DNA of 64,000 bases from Raoultibacter phocaeensis (GTDB lineage Bacteria > Actinomycetota > Coriobacteriia > Coriobacteriales > Eggerthellaceae), in the NCBI RefSeq assembly GCF_901411515.1, contig NZ_CABDUX010000001.1:1736001-1800000 (forward strand). The letters are read 5' to 3'. The notes beneath the pieces are model-generated. The model saw only the letters and a list, made by a program, of their open reading frames with translations, made no database searches and was not told where the DNA came from. The position numbers and the translations under genes are program-made. Positions 39,138-47,941 of the stretch are shown here, piece by piece; positions within the stretch are counted from its first letter, which is position 1, and each line of letters opens with the position of its first letter.

Positions 39138-39992
39138 ATGAAGAAAAAGCTTTTGACCATCATCGGTATGGCATGTGTGCTGTGCCTGTCGGCCGCACTG
39201 CTTGCCGGCTGCTCGGGCGGCGATGCGCCGGCGAAGAGCGAGGGCGACAGTTCAGGCGATGCCGCAGGCACCGAGGCGTTCACGCTTACGGTCGGCTTCG
39301 ACCAGGGCTATCCGCCCTACGGATTCGTCGGCGACGATGGAAACTTCACCGGTATCGACCTCGATATGGCGAAGGAGGTCTGCGATCGCAACGGCTGGGA
39401 GCTCAAGCTCGAACCCATCGATTGGGATGCTAAGGATGCGCTTCTGAACAGTGGATCCATCAACTGCATCTGGAACGGCTTTACCATGGAGGGCCGTGAG
39501 GACGATTATCTGTTCTCCGAGCCGTACATGCTCAACGAGCAGGTTGTGGTCGCGAAGGCTGACAGCGGTATCGCGTCGCTCGACGATCTTGCGGGCAAGA
39601 CCGTCATCACGCAGGTGGATTCGGCTGCGCTCGACGTGCTCAACGATGATGAGAACGCCGATATGGTCGCTCTCAAAGAATCGCTCAAAGAGCTTCAGAC
39701 CATCGGCGACTACAACAACGCGTTCATGCAGCTCGAATCGGGCATGGTCGATGCGGTAGCCTGCGACCTTTCGATTGCGGCCTACCAGATGGCAGCGAAG
39801 CCCGATGCCTACATGCAGCTCGACCCGCTGTCGACCGAGCACTATGCCGTCGGCTTCAAGAAGGGCGATACCGAGCTTGCCAACACGATCAACGAAACCC
39901 TTAAGGCCATGTACGACGATGGCACCGTCAAGGAATTGTGCGACAAGTACGCCGAGTTTGGTGTATCCTACGACAACTGGGTGCTCAAGTAG
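39138..39992 (+). CDS. Amino-acid ABC transporter, substrate-binding lipoprotein
   Basis: The 284-residue protein has a lipoprotein signal (ALLAGC, about residue 23) and the type 3 solute-binding fold for polar amino acids: LTVGFDQGYPPYGFVGDDG, FTGIDLDMAKEVCDRNGW, NEQVVVAKADSGI and ETLKAMYDDGTVKEL. GGAGGAAGCAGGAC precedes the ATG at 39138. The permease (40105) and ATPase (40783) follow on the same strand, giving a complete importer. Which amino acid is bound cannot be told. Confidence 0.93.
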   Translation: MKKKLLTIIGMACVLCLSAALLAGCSGGDAPAKSEGDSSGDAAGTEAFTLTVGFDQGYPPYGFVGDDGNFTGIDLDMAKEVCDRNGWELKLEPIDWDAKDALLNSGSINCIWNGFTMEGREDDYLFSEPYMLNEQVVVAKADSGIASLDDLAGKTVITQVDSAALDVLNDDENADMVALKESLKELQTIGDYNNAFMQLESGMVDAVACDLSIAAYQMAAKPDAYMQLDPLSTEHYAVGFKKGDTELANTINETLKAMYDDGTVKELCDKYAEFGVSYDNWVLK

Positions 39993-40104
39993 AACCATGC
40001 AGAGGTGCGCGCTGGAATGCCGCGCGCGGTGCGCATGCGGATTGAAGATGGCGAACGGGCGGGGAGCATTCCTCGCCCGTCCTTGCGTTGAGAAAGGCTG
40101 AACG

Positions 40105-40758
40105 GTGGAATTTGCGACGATGATGGAGATCCTGCTTTCGGGATTGCTGTTCACAGCCCAGATATTCTTCACCACGCTCATCGGAGCGCTGCCGCTCGGA
40201 GTCGTGGTCGCATTCGGCCGTATGAGCAGGTTCAAGCCCATCGCCTGGATTACGCGCTTCTACATTTCGGTCATGCGCGGCACGCCGCTTATGCTCCAGC
40301 TCATGGCACTCTGCTTCGGCCCGTACTACCTGTTCGGACTCCAGCTGGGACCCGATTGGAAGTACATTGCCTGTTCTATCGGGTTCATCATCAACTATGC
40401 GGCGTACTTCGCCGAAATCTACCGCAGCGGCATCCAGTCCATTCCGCGCGGTCAGTACGAGGCGGCGAGCGTGCTCGGCTATTCGCGGGCGCAAACGTTC
40501 ATGAAAATCGTGCTGCCCCAAGTGATCAAGCGCATCCTTCCCGCCATGGGAAACGAGATCATCACGCTCGTAAAGGATACGTCGCTCGCGTTCGTCCTCG
40601 GCATTATGGAAATGTTCTCGCAGGCCAAGGCGCTTGCCGCGTCGCAGGTGAGCATGATCCCGTACGTGATCGCCGGCGTGATCTATTGGGTGTTCAACTT
40701 CATCGTCGAGATGATACTGACCCGCATCGAGAAGAACATGAACTACTACCACGATTAG
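40105..40758 (+). CDS. Amino-acid ABC transporter permease (HisM/GlnP-like)
   Basis: The 217-residue protein has about five hydrophobic helices and the EAA-type loop for the ATPase (QYEAASVLGYSRAQTFMKIV with LPQVIKR). YISVMRGTPLMLQL is the usual second-helix region of polar amino-acid permeases. The start is a GTG with GAAAGG upstream. It works with the binding protein at 39138 and the ATPase at 40783, which starts 24 bases after its stop. Confidence 0.93.
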   Translation: MEFATMMEILLSGLLFTAQIFFTTLIGALPLGVVVAFGRMSRFKPIAWITRFYISVMRGTPLMLQLMALCFGPYYLFGLQLGPDWKYIACSIGFIINYAAYFAEIYRSGIQSIPRGQYEAASVLGYSRAQTFMKIVLPQVIKRILPAMGNEIITLVKDTSLAFVLGIMEMFSQAKALAASQVSMIPYVIAGVIYWVFNFIVEMILTRIEKNMNYYHD

Positions 40759-40782
40759 CCCGGAAGCGCGAGGAGAGCTGTC

Positions 40783-41556
40783 ATGCACACTGATGGAACC
40801 GTCGTTTCGATCGACAATGCCCGGAAGAGCTTCGGCGACACCCCGGTGCTCAAAGACATTTCGCTTGCAGTGCACAAGGGTGAAGTGGTCGCCGTCATCG
40901 GGCCGTCGGGCGGCGGAAAATCGACGCTTCTGCGCTGCATGACGCTTCTGGAAACGCTTGACGGTGGAACGCTTGCCTACGGCGACCTCGTCGTTGCGAA
41001 AAGCGACGCGGCGGGTAGAGCGGTGTATGCGGGAAAGACCGAACAAAGGGAAGCGAAGACGCGCTTCGGGCTCGTGTTCCAGAACTTCAACCTGTTTCCG
41101 CACTACACGGTCATGAAGAATATCGTCGATGCACCGATTCATGTGCAGAAGCGCCCGAAAGGCGAGGTGGAGGCGCATGCGCGCACACTGCTTTCAAAGA
41201 TGGGCCTTGTGGGCAAAGAGGACATGGTGCCCTGCGAGCTTTCGGGCGGACAGCAACAACGGGTGGCCATTGCTCGTGCGCTTGCCTTGAATCCCGACGT
41301 GCTGTTTTTCGACGAACCCACGAGCGCGCTCGACCCCGAACTTACCCAAGAGGTTCTGAAGGTCATACGCGACTTGGCGGCCGAGCATATGACGATGGTC
41401 ATCGTCACACATGAGATGAATTTCGCACGCGATGTGGCCGACCGCATCATTTTCATGGAGGGCGGTGTGATCGTTGAAGAGGGCGATGCGAGAAGCCTCG
41501 TGAACGATCCGAGAAACGAGCGTACCAAGGCGTTTTTGTCGAGGTGCAGCGAGTAG
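40783..41556 (+). CDS. Amino-acid ABC transporter ATP-binding protein (GlnQ-like)
   Basis: The 257-residue protein has every expected ATPase motif: Walker [15 protein letters not shown]-loop [11 protein letters not shown], signature [15 protein letters not shown], Walker [15 protein letters not shown] and the switch histidine in TMVIVTHEM. It powers the importer with the permease and binding protein upstream. A short insert around residues 65-85 ([16 protein letters not shown]) lengthens the region before the Q-loop. GCGAGGAGAGC precedes the ATG. Confidence 0.95.
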   Translation: MHTDGTVVSIDNARKSFGDTPVLKDISLAVHKGEVVAVIGPSGGGKSTLLRCMTLLETLDGGTLAYGDLVVAKSDAAGRAVYAGKTEQREAKTRFGLVFQNFNLFPHYTVMKNIVDAPIHVQKRPKGEVEAHARTLLSKMGLVGKEDMVPCELSGGQQQRVAIARALALNPDVLFFDEPTSALDPELTQEVLKVIRDLAAEHMTMVIVTHEMNFARDVADRIIFMEGGVIVEEGDARSLVNDPRNERTKAFLSRCSE

Positions 41557-41643
41557 CCGCACGACTTTGTGTTTCTGCGGTACCATGATCGAAGACGGCC
41601 TGCGGCACGTATGCGGCAGGCACCTTCGACGTGAGGAGACCGT

Positions 41644-42612
41644 ATGGACAACCAGACCTCCCAGAACCCCCAGAACGCGCAGCCTTCAAGCGCTCAAAGT
41701 TTCTTCGACGACGCTGCGCGCCTTTTCGATAAGGGCATTTCGAAAGCCCGTACCGTCGTATCCGAGACTTCCATCGAGCAGCGTGCATTCGTCAAAGCCT
41801 TTACGCGCCTGTGCCATGACGGCTGGCTCAAGGGCTGGCACGAAAGCAACGGCGGTAACCTGAGCTACCGCATGAAGCCCGAAGAGGTTTCTGCGTGCCG
41901 TTCGTTTTTCGCCGAGACGCCGGGGGAGTGGGTGCCCATGGGCATTCAGGCCGATAGCTTGCGCGGCGAGTACTTCCTCGTCACTGGAGCAGGTCGGCAC
42001 TTCCGCACCATTCCCCTCGATCCGTCCGAGAACATCGGAATCGTCGAGATATCTGCGGCGGGCGATGCGTGGCGGCTCGTGTGGGGCTTGCCGAACGGGC
42101 GGCCTACGAGCGAGTTTTCGAGCCACTTCATGATCCATGCCGTGCGCAAGGCGGTCACGAACGGCGAGAACCGCGTCGTCTACCATGCACATACCCCGAA
42201 TCTCATCGCCGTGACGCTGCTCGAACAGCCGAACAGCCGCGATCTTTCGGTGCTTTTATGGAAGAGCATGACCGAATGCGCCATTGTGCTGCCGAGCGGA
42301 GTCGGTGCCGTGCCGTGGATGGTTCCTGGGAGCCAGGATATCGCCGTCGCTACAAGCAAGGAAATGGAAACGCATCCTGCGGTTGTCTGGTCGCAGCACG
42401 GCACGTTTACGACGGGTCCCGATTTCGACACTGCGTTCGGCATCATGGATACGATCGAGAAGGCAGCGGGCATCTACCTTGCCGCCCGTGCCGCAAACGG
42501 TGGCGATGCAATCGATTTCGCAGTAACCGATGACGATTTGCGTGCCATGGCCGAAGCGCTCGGCTTGCCTATCAGGGCCGAGTACCTGGGTTGGGTGAAG
42601 AGCGCGCACTAG
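41644..42612 (+). CDS. Class II aldolase, rhamnulose-1-phosphate aldolase-like
   Basis: The 322-residue protein belongs to class II aldolases of the RhaD group, zinc enzymes that cleave L-rhamnulose 1-phosphate to dihydroxyacetone phosphate and lactaldehyde. Metal histidines are visible in VYHAHTPNLIA (HxH) and a later WSQHGTFTTG, and the N-terminal GWHESNGGNLSYR helix fits RhaD. No rhaB or rhaA is nearby, so the natural substrate may differ. The first 40 residues (Gln/Ser/Ala-rich) are extra. GTGAGGAGACCGT precedes the ATG. It may belong to the importer operon (87 bases downstream). Confidence 0.85.
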   Translation: MDNQTSQNPQNAQPSSAQSFFDDAARLFDKGISKARTVVSETSIEQRAFVKAFTRLCHDGWLKGWHESNGGNLSYRMKPEEVSACRSFFAETPGEWVPMGIQADSLRGEYFLVTGAGRHFRTIPLDPSENIGIVEISAAGDAWRLVWGLPNGRPTSEFSSHFMIHAVRKAVTNGENRVVYHAHTPNLIAVTLLEQPNSRDLSVLLWKSMTECAIVLPSGVGAVPWMVPGSQDIAVATSKEMETHPAVVWSQHGTFTTGPDFDTAFGIMDTIEKAAGIYLAARAANGGDAIDFAVTDDDLRAMAEALGLPIRAEYLGWVKSAH

Positions 42613-42713
42613 CGCGGAGCTTGCTTGCGGGTGTGCAGATGCCGGAAGCGGGCGTGCGGATCGGGTCGTAGTATCTTCGATACGTATCCTGCATACACCG
42701 ATTGGAAGCAGAT

Positions 42714-42931
42714 ATGGGACGGTTAAGGATTTCAACCTCGAAGATTACAAACGTAAACGTCTTCTGCTCGAAGAACTCGTCTACTGCAACCGCAAAGCCA
42801 AGCGCATCATCTCGAAAGCACAGCATGTCTACCACAGGGCCACGTCGGGCGAAGACCCCCACATGAGCGCTGTCTGCTGTGATTTCAAGCGTCTCGAACG
42901 CTATGTGGGCGAACGGGAAAGCGGCGATTGA
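42714..42931 (+). pseudogene. Small unknown gene broken by one frameshift near its start
   Basis: From 42722 one frame reads a compact, helix-rich peptide (VKDFNLEDYKRKRLLLEELV ... DFKRLERYVGERESGD) with codon use like the neighbouring genes, ending at TGA 42929-42931, but it has no start codon. An ATG with GGAAG five bases upstream lies at 42714 in another frame. One extra G in the GGG at 42716-42718 would join both into a 72-residue protein. I do not recognise its family. The rest of this gap (42613-42999) shows nothing else. Confidence 0.55.
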
Positions 42932-42999
42932 AATACCCTACCTACCCCGAACTGGCAGGTCATATTGCGCTAAGGCCCAGTGCGCTTTGCCCGAGCGCC

Positions 43000-44439
43000 C
43001 TATGCCGAGGGCCCCGTTTCGCGTGGGTTAACGCCCACGAGTTCGAACAGCTCTTCGCGCGAGTGAAGGCCCATCTTCTGGTAAATGTGCTTGATATGGG
43101 TCTTCACCGTGCTCTTCGCCACATAGAGCTCATCTTCTATCGCCGCGGGCTTCTTTCCCATGCAGAGTAGGAGCAAAATCTCCTCTTCGCGGGTGGTGAG
43201 GTCGTACTGTTTCGCGAGCTCGCGACATTTCATGCCGATGCGGTTCTTCTCGAGGTACTCTTCGCGGTTCTTGTCGAGCGGTTGCTTCAAAAGGACGCCC
43301 CAGGGCGAGGAAAGCTGCCGCTCGGAGAAGAAAAACCTCGTCACGACGGTGATGATGATGGCGATGATGACGGTGGTCGGTACGAAGGCGGCACTTTGGG
43401 GCGTGTCGGCTATCCAGATGAACTGGCTCGCTCCGATTCCGGCCTGAACCGCGATCAGGCGCACGGCTCGCTCGATACCGAAGATCCAGAGCGCGCACAC
43501 GCCGTAGCGGTAGGAGAGGTTGCTGAGGATCACCACGATCAGAATGGTATAAAGCGTGTAGCTTGTCACGGCACTCACGTCGGTGAGCCAGGAGCCGCCG
43601 GGAAACAGCAGTCCGAACGGCACGAGCGAAAGCAGCATGAGCGGCATCGCGGACTTCCATATAAGCGAGAAATTGAACGTTTCCCTTCGCAGCATGATGC
43701 CTAAATACACGAACAGAGCTGCAAACAGATCGCCTTCGCCGGCGCTGTAGCTCAAGTAACCGTGGAAGATGCTTTCATGCAGCCCGAACGCGAACGAGTA
43801 CAGGCATACGACGAGGATCGGTTTCCAGGGAAACGAGAACTTTCCCCAGCTTGCGTGGGGGTATTCGTCTTCGGGAAGCGTTTTGTACGAACGCCACAAG
43901 CAGCCGAGGGAGACGACGGGCACGATGCAGGTTCCCGCCCACAGCCAATAGAACGAGAGCCCCTTGAAAATCCAGAGGATGAACACGCTCACGATGATGC
44001 CCGCCGAATAGTACAATGCCACGCGAAGCGGGTTGATGCAGCCATAAAATTCCGACCAGAGCATGAGGATGAGCCCGACGCCCAACGCGCCGAGGAAGAG
44101 CGCCGGGGTGGTGAGCGCAGGCGCGAGTTCGGGGTGGAGCACGGTGTAGAACCGCATGCACGCGCACGCTATCATGAGCAGTCCCGTGATGGGGAAGATA
44201 AACGGTTTCTTGCACAGCGGAACGATCCAGCGCGAAAGCGCGGCAAGGCATACAAGGAACACGGCGGTCACGATATCGAAGTATCCGTATGTGCTGAAAT
44301 CGACGAGCGGAAACGCTGCGCTATCGTTGACCGTTCCCGTCCATACGCGAAAGATACCCATGCCCAAAAAGCAGAACGGGGTGGGTGGAATCTTATCCCA
44401 TAGCCTATCGATCAGGCTTTTCGTGCCATCCTGGATCAC
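43000..44439 (-). CDS. Membrane-embedded LuxR-family transcriptional regulator
   Basis: The 479-residue protein has about twelve hydrophobic helices (residues about 15-390) and a C-terminal LuxR helix-turn-helix (LTTREEEILLLLCMGKKPAA and YVAKSTVKTHIKHIYQKMGL). It is divergent from the exported flavoprotein at 44679, with C-run/G-run palindromes between them, so it most likely controls that gene in response to a ligand met at the membrane. The start ATG has AGGGAGGTTCGCG-type purines upstream on the minus strand. No response-regulator receiver domain is present. Confidence 0.9.
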   Translation of the reverse strand: MIQDGTKSLIDRLWDKIPPTPFCFLGMGIFRVWTGTVNDSAAFPLVDFSTYGYFDIVTAVFLVCLAALSRWIVPLCKKPFIFPITGLLMIACACMRFYTVLHPELAPALTTPALFLGALGVGLILMLWSEFYGCINPLRVALYYSAGIIVSVFILWIFKGLSFYWLWAGTCIVPVVSLGCLWRSYKTLPEDEYPHASWGKFSFPWKPILVVCLYSFAFGLHESIFHGYLSYSAGEGDLFAALFVYLGIMLRRETFNFSLIWKSAMPLMLLSLVPFGLLFPGGSWLTDVSAVTSYTLYTILIVVILSNLSYRYGVCALWIFGIERAVRLIAVQAGIGASQFIWIADTPQSAAFVPTTVIIAIIITVVTRFFFSERQLSSPWGVLLKQPLDKNREEYLEKNRIGMKCRELAKQYDLTTREEEILLLLCMGKKPAAIEDELYVAKSTVKTHIKHIYQKMGLHSREELFELVGVNPRETGPSA

Positions 44440-44514
44440 GCGAACCTCCCTGTATCGCGTAAATCAACTCAAGAGATTATACGGTACGGAGGTTGTTCTA
44501 GTAGGCGCGGATAA

Positions 44515-44569
44515 GAAAATCCCCCCTGTTTTGCCCGAAGGGGGGAGACGCGTTTTCGAAAATCCCCCC
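44515..44569. promoter_or_regulatory. C-run/G-run palindrome and direct repeat between LuxR and flavoprotein genes
   Basis: CCCCCC (44521-44526) and GGGGGG (44540-44545) form an inverted repeat. GAAAATCCCCCC occurs twice (44515-44526 and 44558-44569), 43 bases apart, about four helical turns. The perfect palindrome TTTTCGAAAA (44553-44562) overlaps the second copy. These are candidate operators for the LuxR regulator. Confidence 0.5.
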
Positions 44570-44678
44570 GCATCGGACGAGACCGGGCGATGCGCGTGCG
44601 AGTGCAGGCTTCTACGATGTGACCATCGGCTTGCGGAATCGAAAGCGGCCGAAGCGACAGCGATCTCAGGAGGGAACC

Positions 44679-46316
44679 ATGAAGGAAATCATTAAGGAAA
44701 CCATATCGAGGAGAAGCTTTCTCAAAGGGGCGCTTGCGACGGGAACGGTTGTAGCGGGAGCCGGGCTCGTTGGCTGCGCATCGCAAAGCGCGCCGGCGAA
44801 AGCGGATGCGCCGAGCGCAGGTGCAGACGCTGATACGGGTGGCCAGATGCAAGGACGGTGGAGCTGGTCGGTTAAACCCGAGCCCATCACCGACATCGCC
44901 GAGACAATCGACTGCGACGTGCTCATCATCGGCGCGGGAGCCGCAGGCGTGCCCGCTGCCATGTATGCAGGGCTTGAAGGCATAAGCACGGTCGTCATGC
45001 AGAAGGAGGCGTCGGTGCAGACGAACGGTCAGGGCTTCGGCACCTGGAACAACGAATGGGGTACCGAGCAGGGCATCAAGTGGGATATTCCGTCGACCAT
45101 GCAGGCGTTCGCCGATCTTGCGAACGGTAAGGCGAACCTGACGCTTGTGCGAAACGTGCTCGAGCGCACGGGCGAATGCTCGAAGCTCATCATCGAGAAC
45201 ATCCCCGAACCGCAGGCGTCTCCCGCCATCGTCGACGGATACGTGGCGTACCGCTGGCTCTATGACAACGATATGTCCACCCGCTACAAGGCTTTCGCCG
45301 ATCTGTATAAGGCGATGGGCGAGAAGGCCGAGGAAAACGGCGTGCAGTTCCTCTTCGATACGCCTGCTGTGCAGCTCGTCGTTGACGAGGCGGGAGCGGT
45401 CAAGGGCGCTGTTGGCGAGAAGAAGGGCGGCGGGTACGTGCAGGTGAATGCCTCGAAGGGTGTGGTGCTCTGCACAGGTGACATCTCCGATGACGATGAG
45501 ATGCTCGAAGCGTACTGTCCCATCATGCTCGATATCCCCACACTGCATGCGGTTCCGTGCAATACGGGAGACGGCCACAAGATGGGGATGTGGGCAGGCG
45601 CCAAGATGGATTTGCCGTCGGTTGGTCTCATGATGCACTTCGACCCGAGCCCACTGCCGCAGGGGGCGGCGCCGTTTTCGGCTGTGCCGTGGCTCCACGT
45701 GAACATCAACGCCGAGCGGTTTACCAACGAGAACGTCGGCTACCAGCACCTTGCTACCGCGGTGGCGATGCAGCCCGAGCACCGCGCATTCCAGATCATC
45801 GATTCGCATCTGCTTGAGCATGCAACCGAATACACGAACGGAGGCCGTCCGGGCGATGCAAAAGCGCTCGAGGCGGGGGTTGAAGCAGGGCAGATCCTCA
45901 AGGCCGATACGATCGACGATCTAGCAAAGCAAGCGGGGCTCGATGCGACAAAGCTCAAGGCTACGATCGAGCGCTACAACGAGCTGGTCGACAAGGGGTT
46001 CGATGAGGATTTCGGCATGGACAGCAAATTCTTTGTGTTCAACGGCATCAAGGATGCGCCGTTCTACGCCATCGAACGCATGCCCGCAAAGCTTGCGGTG
46101 TGCGGCGGCCTTGCATGCGAAGAGCATTGCCAGGTGCTCAACGAGGCAGGCGAGCCCATTGAGGGCTTGTACGCAGCCGGCAACGTGCAGGGCTCGTTCT
46201 TCGGCTACGACTATCCCGTGGTCGGATTCGGCGGCTTCTCTCTTTCCCGCGCGGCGACGGGCGGCATTCTCGCCGTCAAGCAGATCATGGGCACGTTCGA
46301 CGAGCCGATTGCGTAA
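44679..46316 (+). CDS. Tat-exported FAD-dependent reductase (fumarate reductase flavoprotein family)
   Basis: The 545-residue protein has a Tat lipoprotein signal (ISRRSFLKGALATG ... GLVGC), the FAD motif CDVLIIGAGAAGVPAAMYAG and the C-terminal GLYAAGNVQGSFFGYDYPVV. It lacks FMN and haem domains and closely resembles the protein at 647 (ERYNELVDKGFDEDFG versus ERYNELCELGVDLDFG). CAGGAGGGAACC precedes the ATG at 44679. Its acceptor is unknown; electrons must come from a partner outside this locus. A terminator-like hairpin follows at 46342. Confidence 0.88.
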   Translation: MKEIIKETISRRSFLKGALATGTVVAGAGLVGCASQSAPAKADAPSAGADADTGGQMQGRWSWSVKPEPITDIAETIDCDVLIIGAGAAGVPAAMYAGLEGISTVVMQKEASVQTNGQGFGTWNNEWGTEQGIKWDIPSTMQAFADLANGKANLTLVRNVLERTGECSKLIIENIPEPQASPAIVDGYVAYRWLYDNDMSTRYKAFADLYKAMGEKAEENGVQFLFDTPAVQLVVDEAGAVKGAVGEKKGGGYVQVNASKGVVLCTGDISDDDEMLEAYCPIMLDIPTLHAVPCNTGDGHKMGMWAGAKMDLPSVGLMMHFDPSPLPQGAAPFSAVPWLHVNINAERFTNENVGYQHLATAVAMQPEHRAFQIIDSHLLEHATEYTNGGRPGDAKALEAGVEAGQILKADTIDDLAKQAGLDATKLKATIERYNELVDKGFDEDFGMDSKFFVFNGIKDAPFYAIERMPAKLAVCGGLACEEHCQVLNEAGEPIEGLYAAGNVQGSFFGYDYPVVGFGGFSLSRAATGGILAVKQIMGTFDEPIA

Positions 46317-46341
46317 ACGAACCAAGTTCTGCAGATGATGC

Positions 46342-46365
46342 GGAAGGCCCCGACCGGGGCCTTCC
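46342..46365 (+). terminator. Hairpin after the flavoprotein gene
   Basis: GGAAGGCCCC and GGGGCCTTCC form a perfect 10-bp stem with a GACC loop, 25 bases after the stop. No T tract follows. Confidence 0.55.
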
Positions 46366-46461
46366 GACGATGCGGGGGAATTCAGGTTATCGTAACCGAT
46401 GAAGCTTCCGATCAGGAAACCTTGCTTCTATCATGGATTACACGAGCCGCGATAGCTTGGG

Positions 46462-46653
46462 CTACCGCTTTTCTCCGTCTACCAAGTCTATTAGCTCCTG
46501 ATGGCTCGAGACACCGAGCTTCTGGTAAATGTGTTTCACATGCGCCTTCACCGTATTGTTCGTAATGAACAGCTCCTTCTGTATGAAGGCGCTGTTGCGT
46601 CCTCGGGCCAAGTGCGCTGCGAGCCGTCCTTCTCGGGCAGACCCGCAGTGCAT
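46462..46653 (-). pseudogene. Remnant of a LuxR-family regulator (DNA-binding domain only)
   Basis: The 63-residue frame holds the last part of a LuxR regulator: LARGRNSAFIQKELFITNNT with VKAHVKHIYQKLGV and QELIDLVDGEKR, very like the C-terminus of the regulator at 50258. No membrane half precedes it; the frame starts only 9 bases from the fabH-like gene end, without a ribosome-binding site. The upstream part was probably lost in a deletion. An active tiny regulator cannot be excluded. Apart from the hairpin at 46342, the rest of the gap (46317-46461) holds nothing clear. Confidence 0.7.
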
Positions 46654-46661
46654 CGGCGTTC

Positions 46662-47774
46662 TTACGCCTCGAACAGCACGGCACCCGACGTGAAGCCGCC
46701 GCCGAAAGCGACGAGGACTACCTTATCGCCAGGGCGGATGCGGCCTTCGGCGTACGCATCGGCGAGCGCCATGGGTACGCTCGCTGCTGACGAGTTGCCG
46801 GTGTTTTCGATGGACAGTTGGAAGAAGTCCATCGGCTTGCCGAGTTTCTTTGCGGCGTACTTGATGATGCGCTCGTTTGCCTGATGCGGCACGACGCAGG
46901 CGATGTCGTCAAGCGAAAGGTTTGCGCGCTGGAGCGTTTGGTGAACGGCTACCGTCATTGCTTCGGCTGCGAATTTGAACACCTTCTGACCGCTCATGTA
47001 AAGCGTCTGCCGCGGCCTACCTGCTTCGACGAGTTCGGTTATGCCCAGCTCGGCATCGGTTCGCGCAAGTCCGGGATCGTCGGATCGGGCGGCTGTGTGC
47101 GATATGCCGTTTTCGTCGAAAGGTTGCGGTGCATCGAAGGACATGGCGCAGGTGAGAGCATTGGTCGCATCGTCTTCGTTAACGATATAGCTGCTGATGA
47201 TTCCGGGGCGCGCATCGTCCCACTCCAGAACGGCAGCGCCGGCACCATCGCCGAACAAGACGCATGTGTTGCGGTCGGACCAGTTTGTGAGGCGGGTGAG
47301 GCGTTCGGATCCTACCACGAGTGCACGACGCACGGGGTTGCGCCCCGCAGCGCCCGCGGTGGATGGAGCCGAGGCGGCCATCATGTTTTCGGCTACGGTG
47401 AGTCCGTACACGAATCCGGAGCATGCGGCGTTCAGATCGAACGCTACGGCTCGGGTGAGCCCCAACCGACGGCGCAACAACCCAGCTGCAGAGGGCACTA
47501 CCGCATCGGGCGTGACCGTGGCGCATACGATCAGGTCGATGTCTGCCGCATCGATACGGCACTCCGCAAATCCGCCACACATCCAACCGAGCGCTCGGCG
47601 TGCAGCGGCCTCGCCGAGATCGGCGTTGGATTCGCTCACGGCGATATGGCGGCTTTTGATGCCGGTACGGGTGGTTATCCACTCGTCGTTGGTGTCTACG
47701 AGAGCGCGCAGCTCGTCGTTTCGGACCTCTAGCGCAGGGAGGGATTTGCCACAGCCGATGATCGCGCAACCCAT
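46662..47774 (-). CDS. Beta-ketoacyl-ACP synthase III (FabH family)
   Basis: The 370-residue protein has the thiolase fold and the catalytic triad context of KAS III: Cys in DLNAACSGFVYGL, His in CVVPHQANERIIKY and Asn in SIENTGNSSAASVP. It condenses acetyl- or other acyl-CoA with malonyl-ACP to start fatty acid or related chains. The ATG at 47774 follows ACGGAGC and gives the usual length; a longer frame to 47831 adds 19 residues of no match. No other fab genes are nearby, so it could serve a specialised product instead of bulk fatty acid synthesis. Confidence 0.92.
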   Translation of the reverse strand: MGCAIIGCGKSLPALEVRNDELRALVDTNDEWITTRTGIKSRHIAVSESNADLGEAAARRALGWMCGGFAECRIDAADIDLIVCATVTPDAVVPSAAGLLRRRLGLTRAVAFDLNAACSGFVYGLTVAENMMAASAPSTAGAAGRNPVRRALVVGSERLTRLTNWSDRNTCVLFGDGAGAAVLEWDDARPGIISSYIVNEDDATNALTCAMSFDAPQPFDENGISHTAARSDDPGLARTDAELGITELVEAGRPRQTLYMSGQKVFKFAAEAMTVAVHQTLQRANLSLDDIACVVPHQANERIIKYAAKKLGKPMDFFQLSIENTGNSSAASVPMALADAYAEGRIRPGDKVVLVAFGGGFTSGAVLFEA

Positions 47775-47793
47775 GATGCTCCGTTCTTCTGCC

Positions 47794-47849
47794 CGCTCAA
47801 TTGAGCGCCGTAATAATACTTTGATAGTCAAACTAAATTGATTATAGCA
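47794..47849 (-). promoter_or_regulatory. Promoter and leader palindrome of the fabH-like gene
   Basis: On the minus strand TGCTATAAT (47849-47841) is an extended -10, predicting a leader of about 60 bases. Within that leader lies the perfect 14-bp palindrome CGCTCAATTGAGCG (47794-47807), a candidate operator or mRNA hairpin. Confidence 0.5.
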
Positions 47850-47906
47850 TGGAGGATCGAGTCGACGAGCGAGAGGGGTGGTCTGCAGAATTTCTCGATT
47901 TACCCG

Positions 47907-47935
47907 TTGGCGACTGAGGGATTTTTTCGTATACT
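47907..47935 (+). promoter_or_regulatory. Strong promoter with no protein gene downstream
   Basis: TTGGCG (47907-47912), a 17-base spacer and TATACT (47930-47935). The predicted start is near 47942; the next protein gene on this strand is more than 2 kb away. Confidence 0.55.
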
Positions 47936-47941
47936 AGCGGT

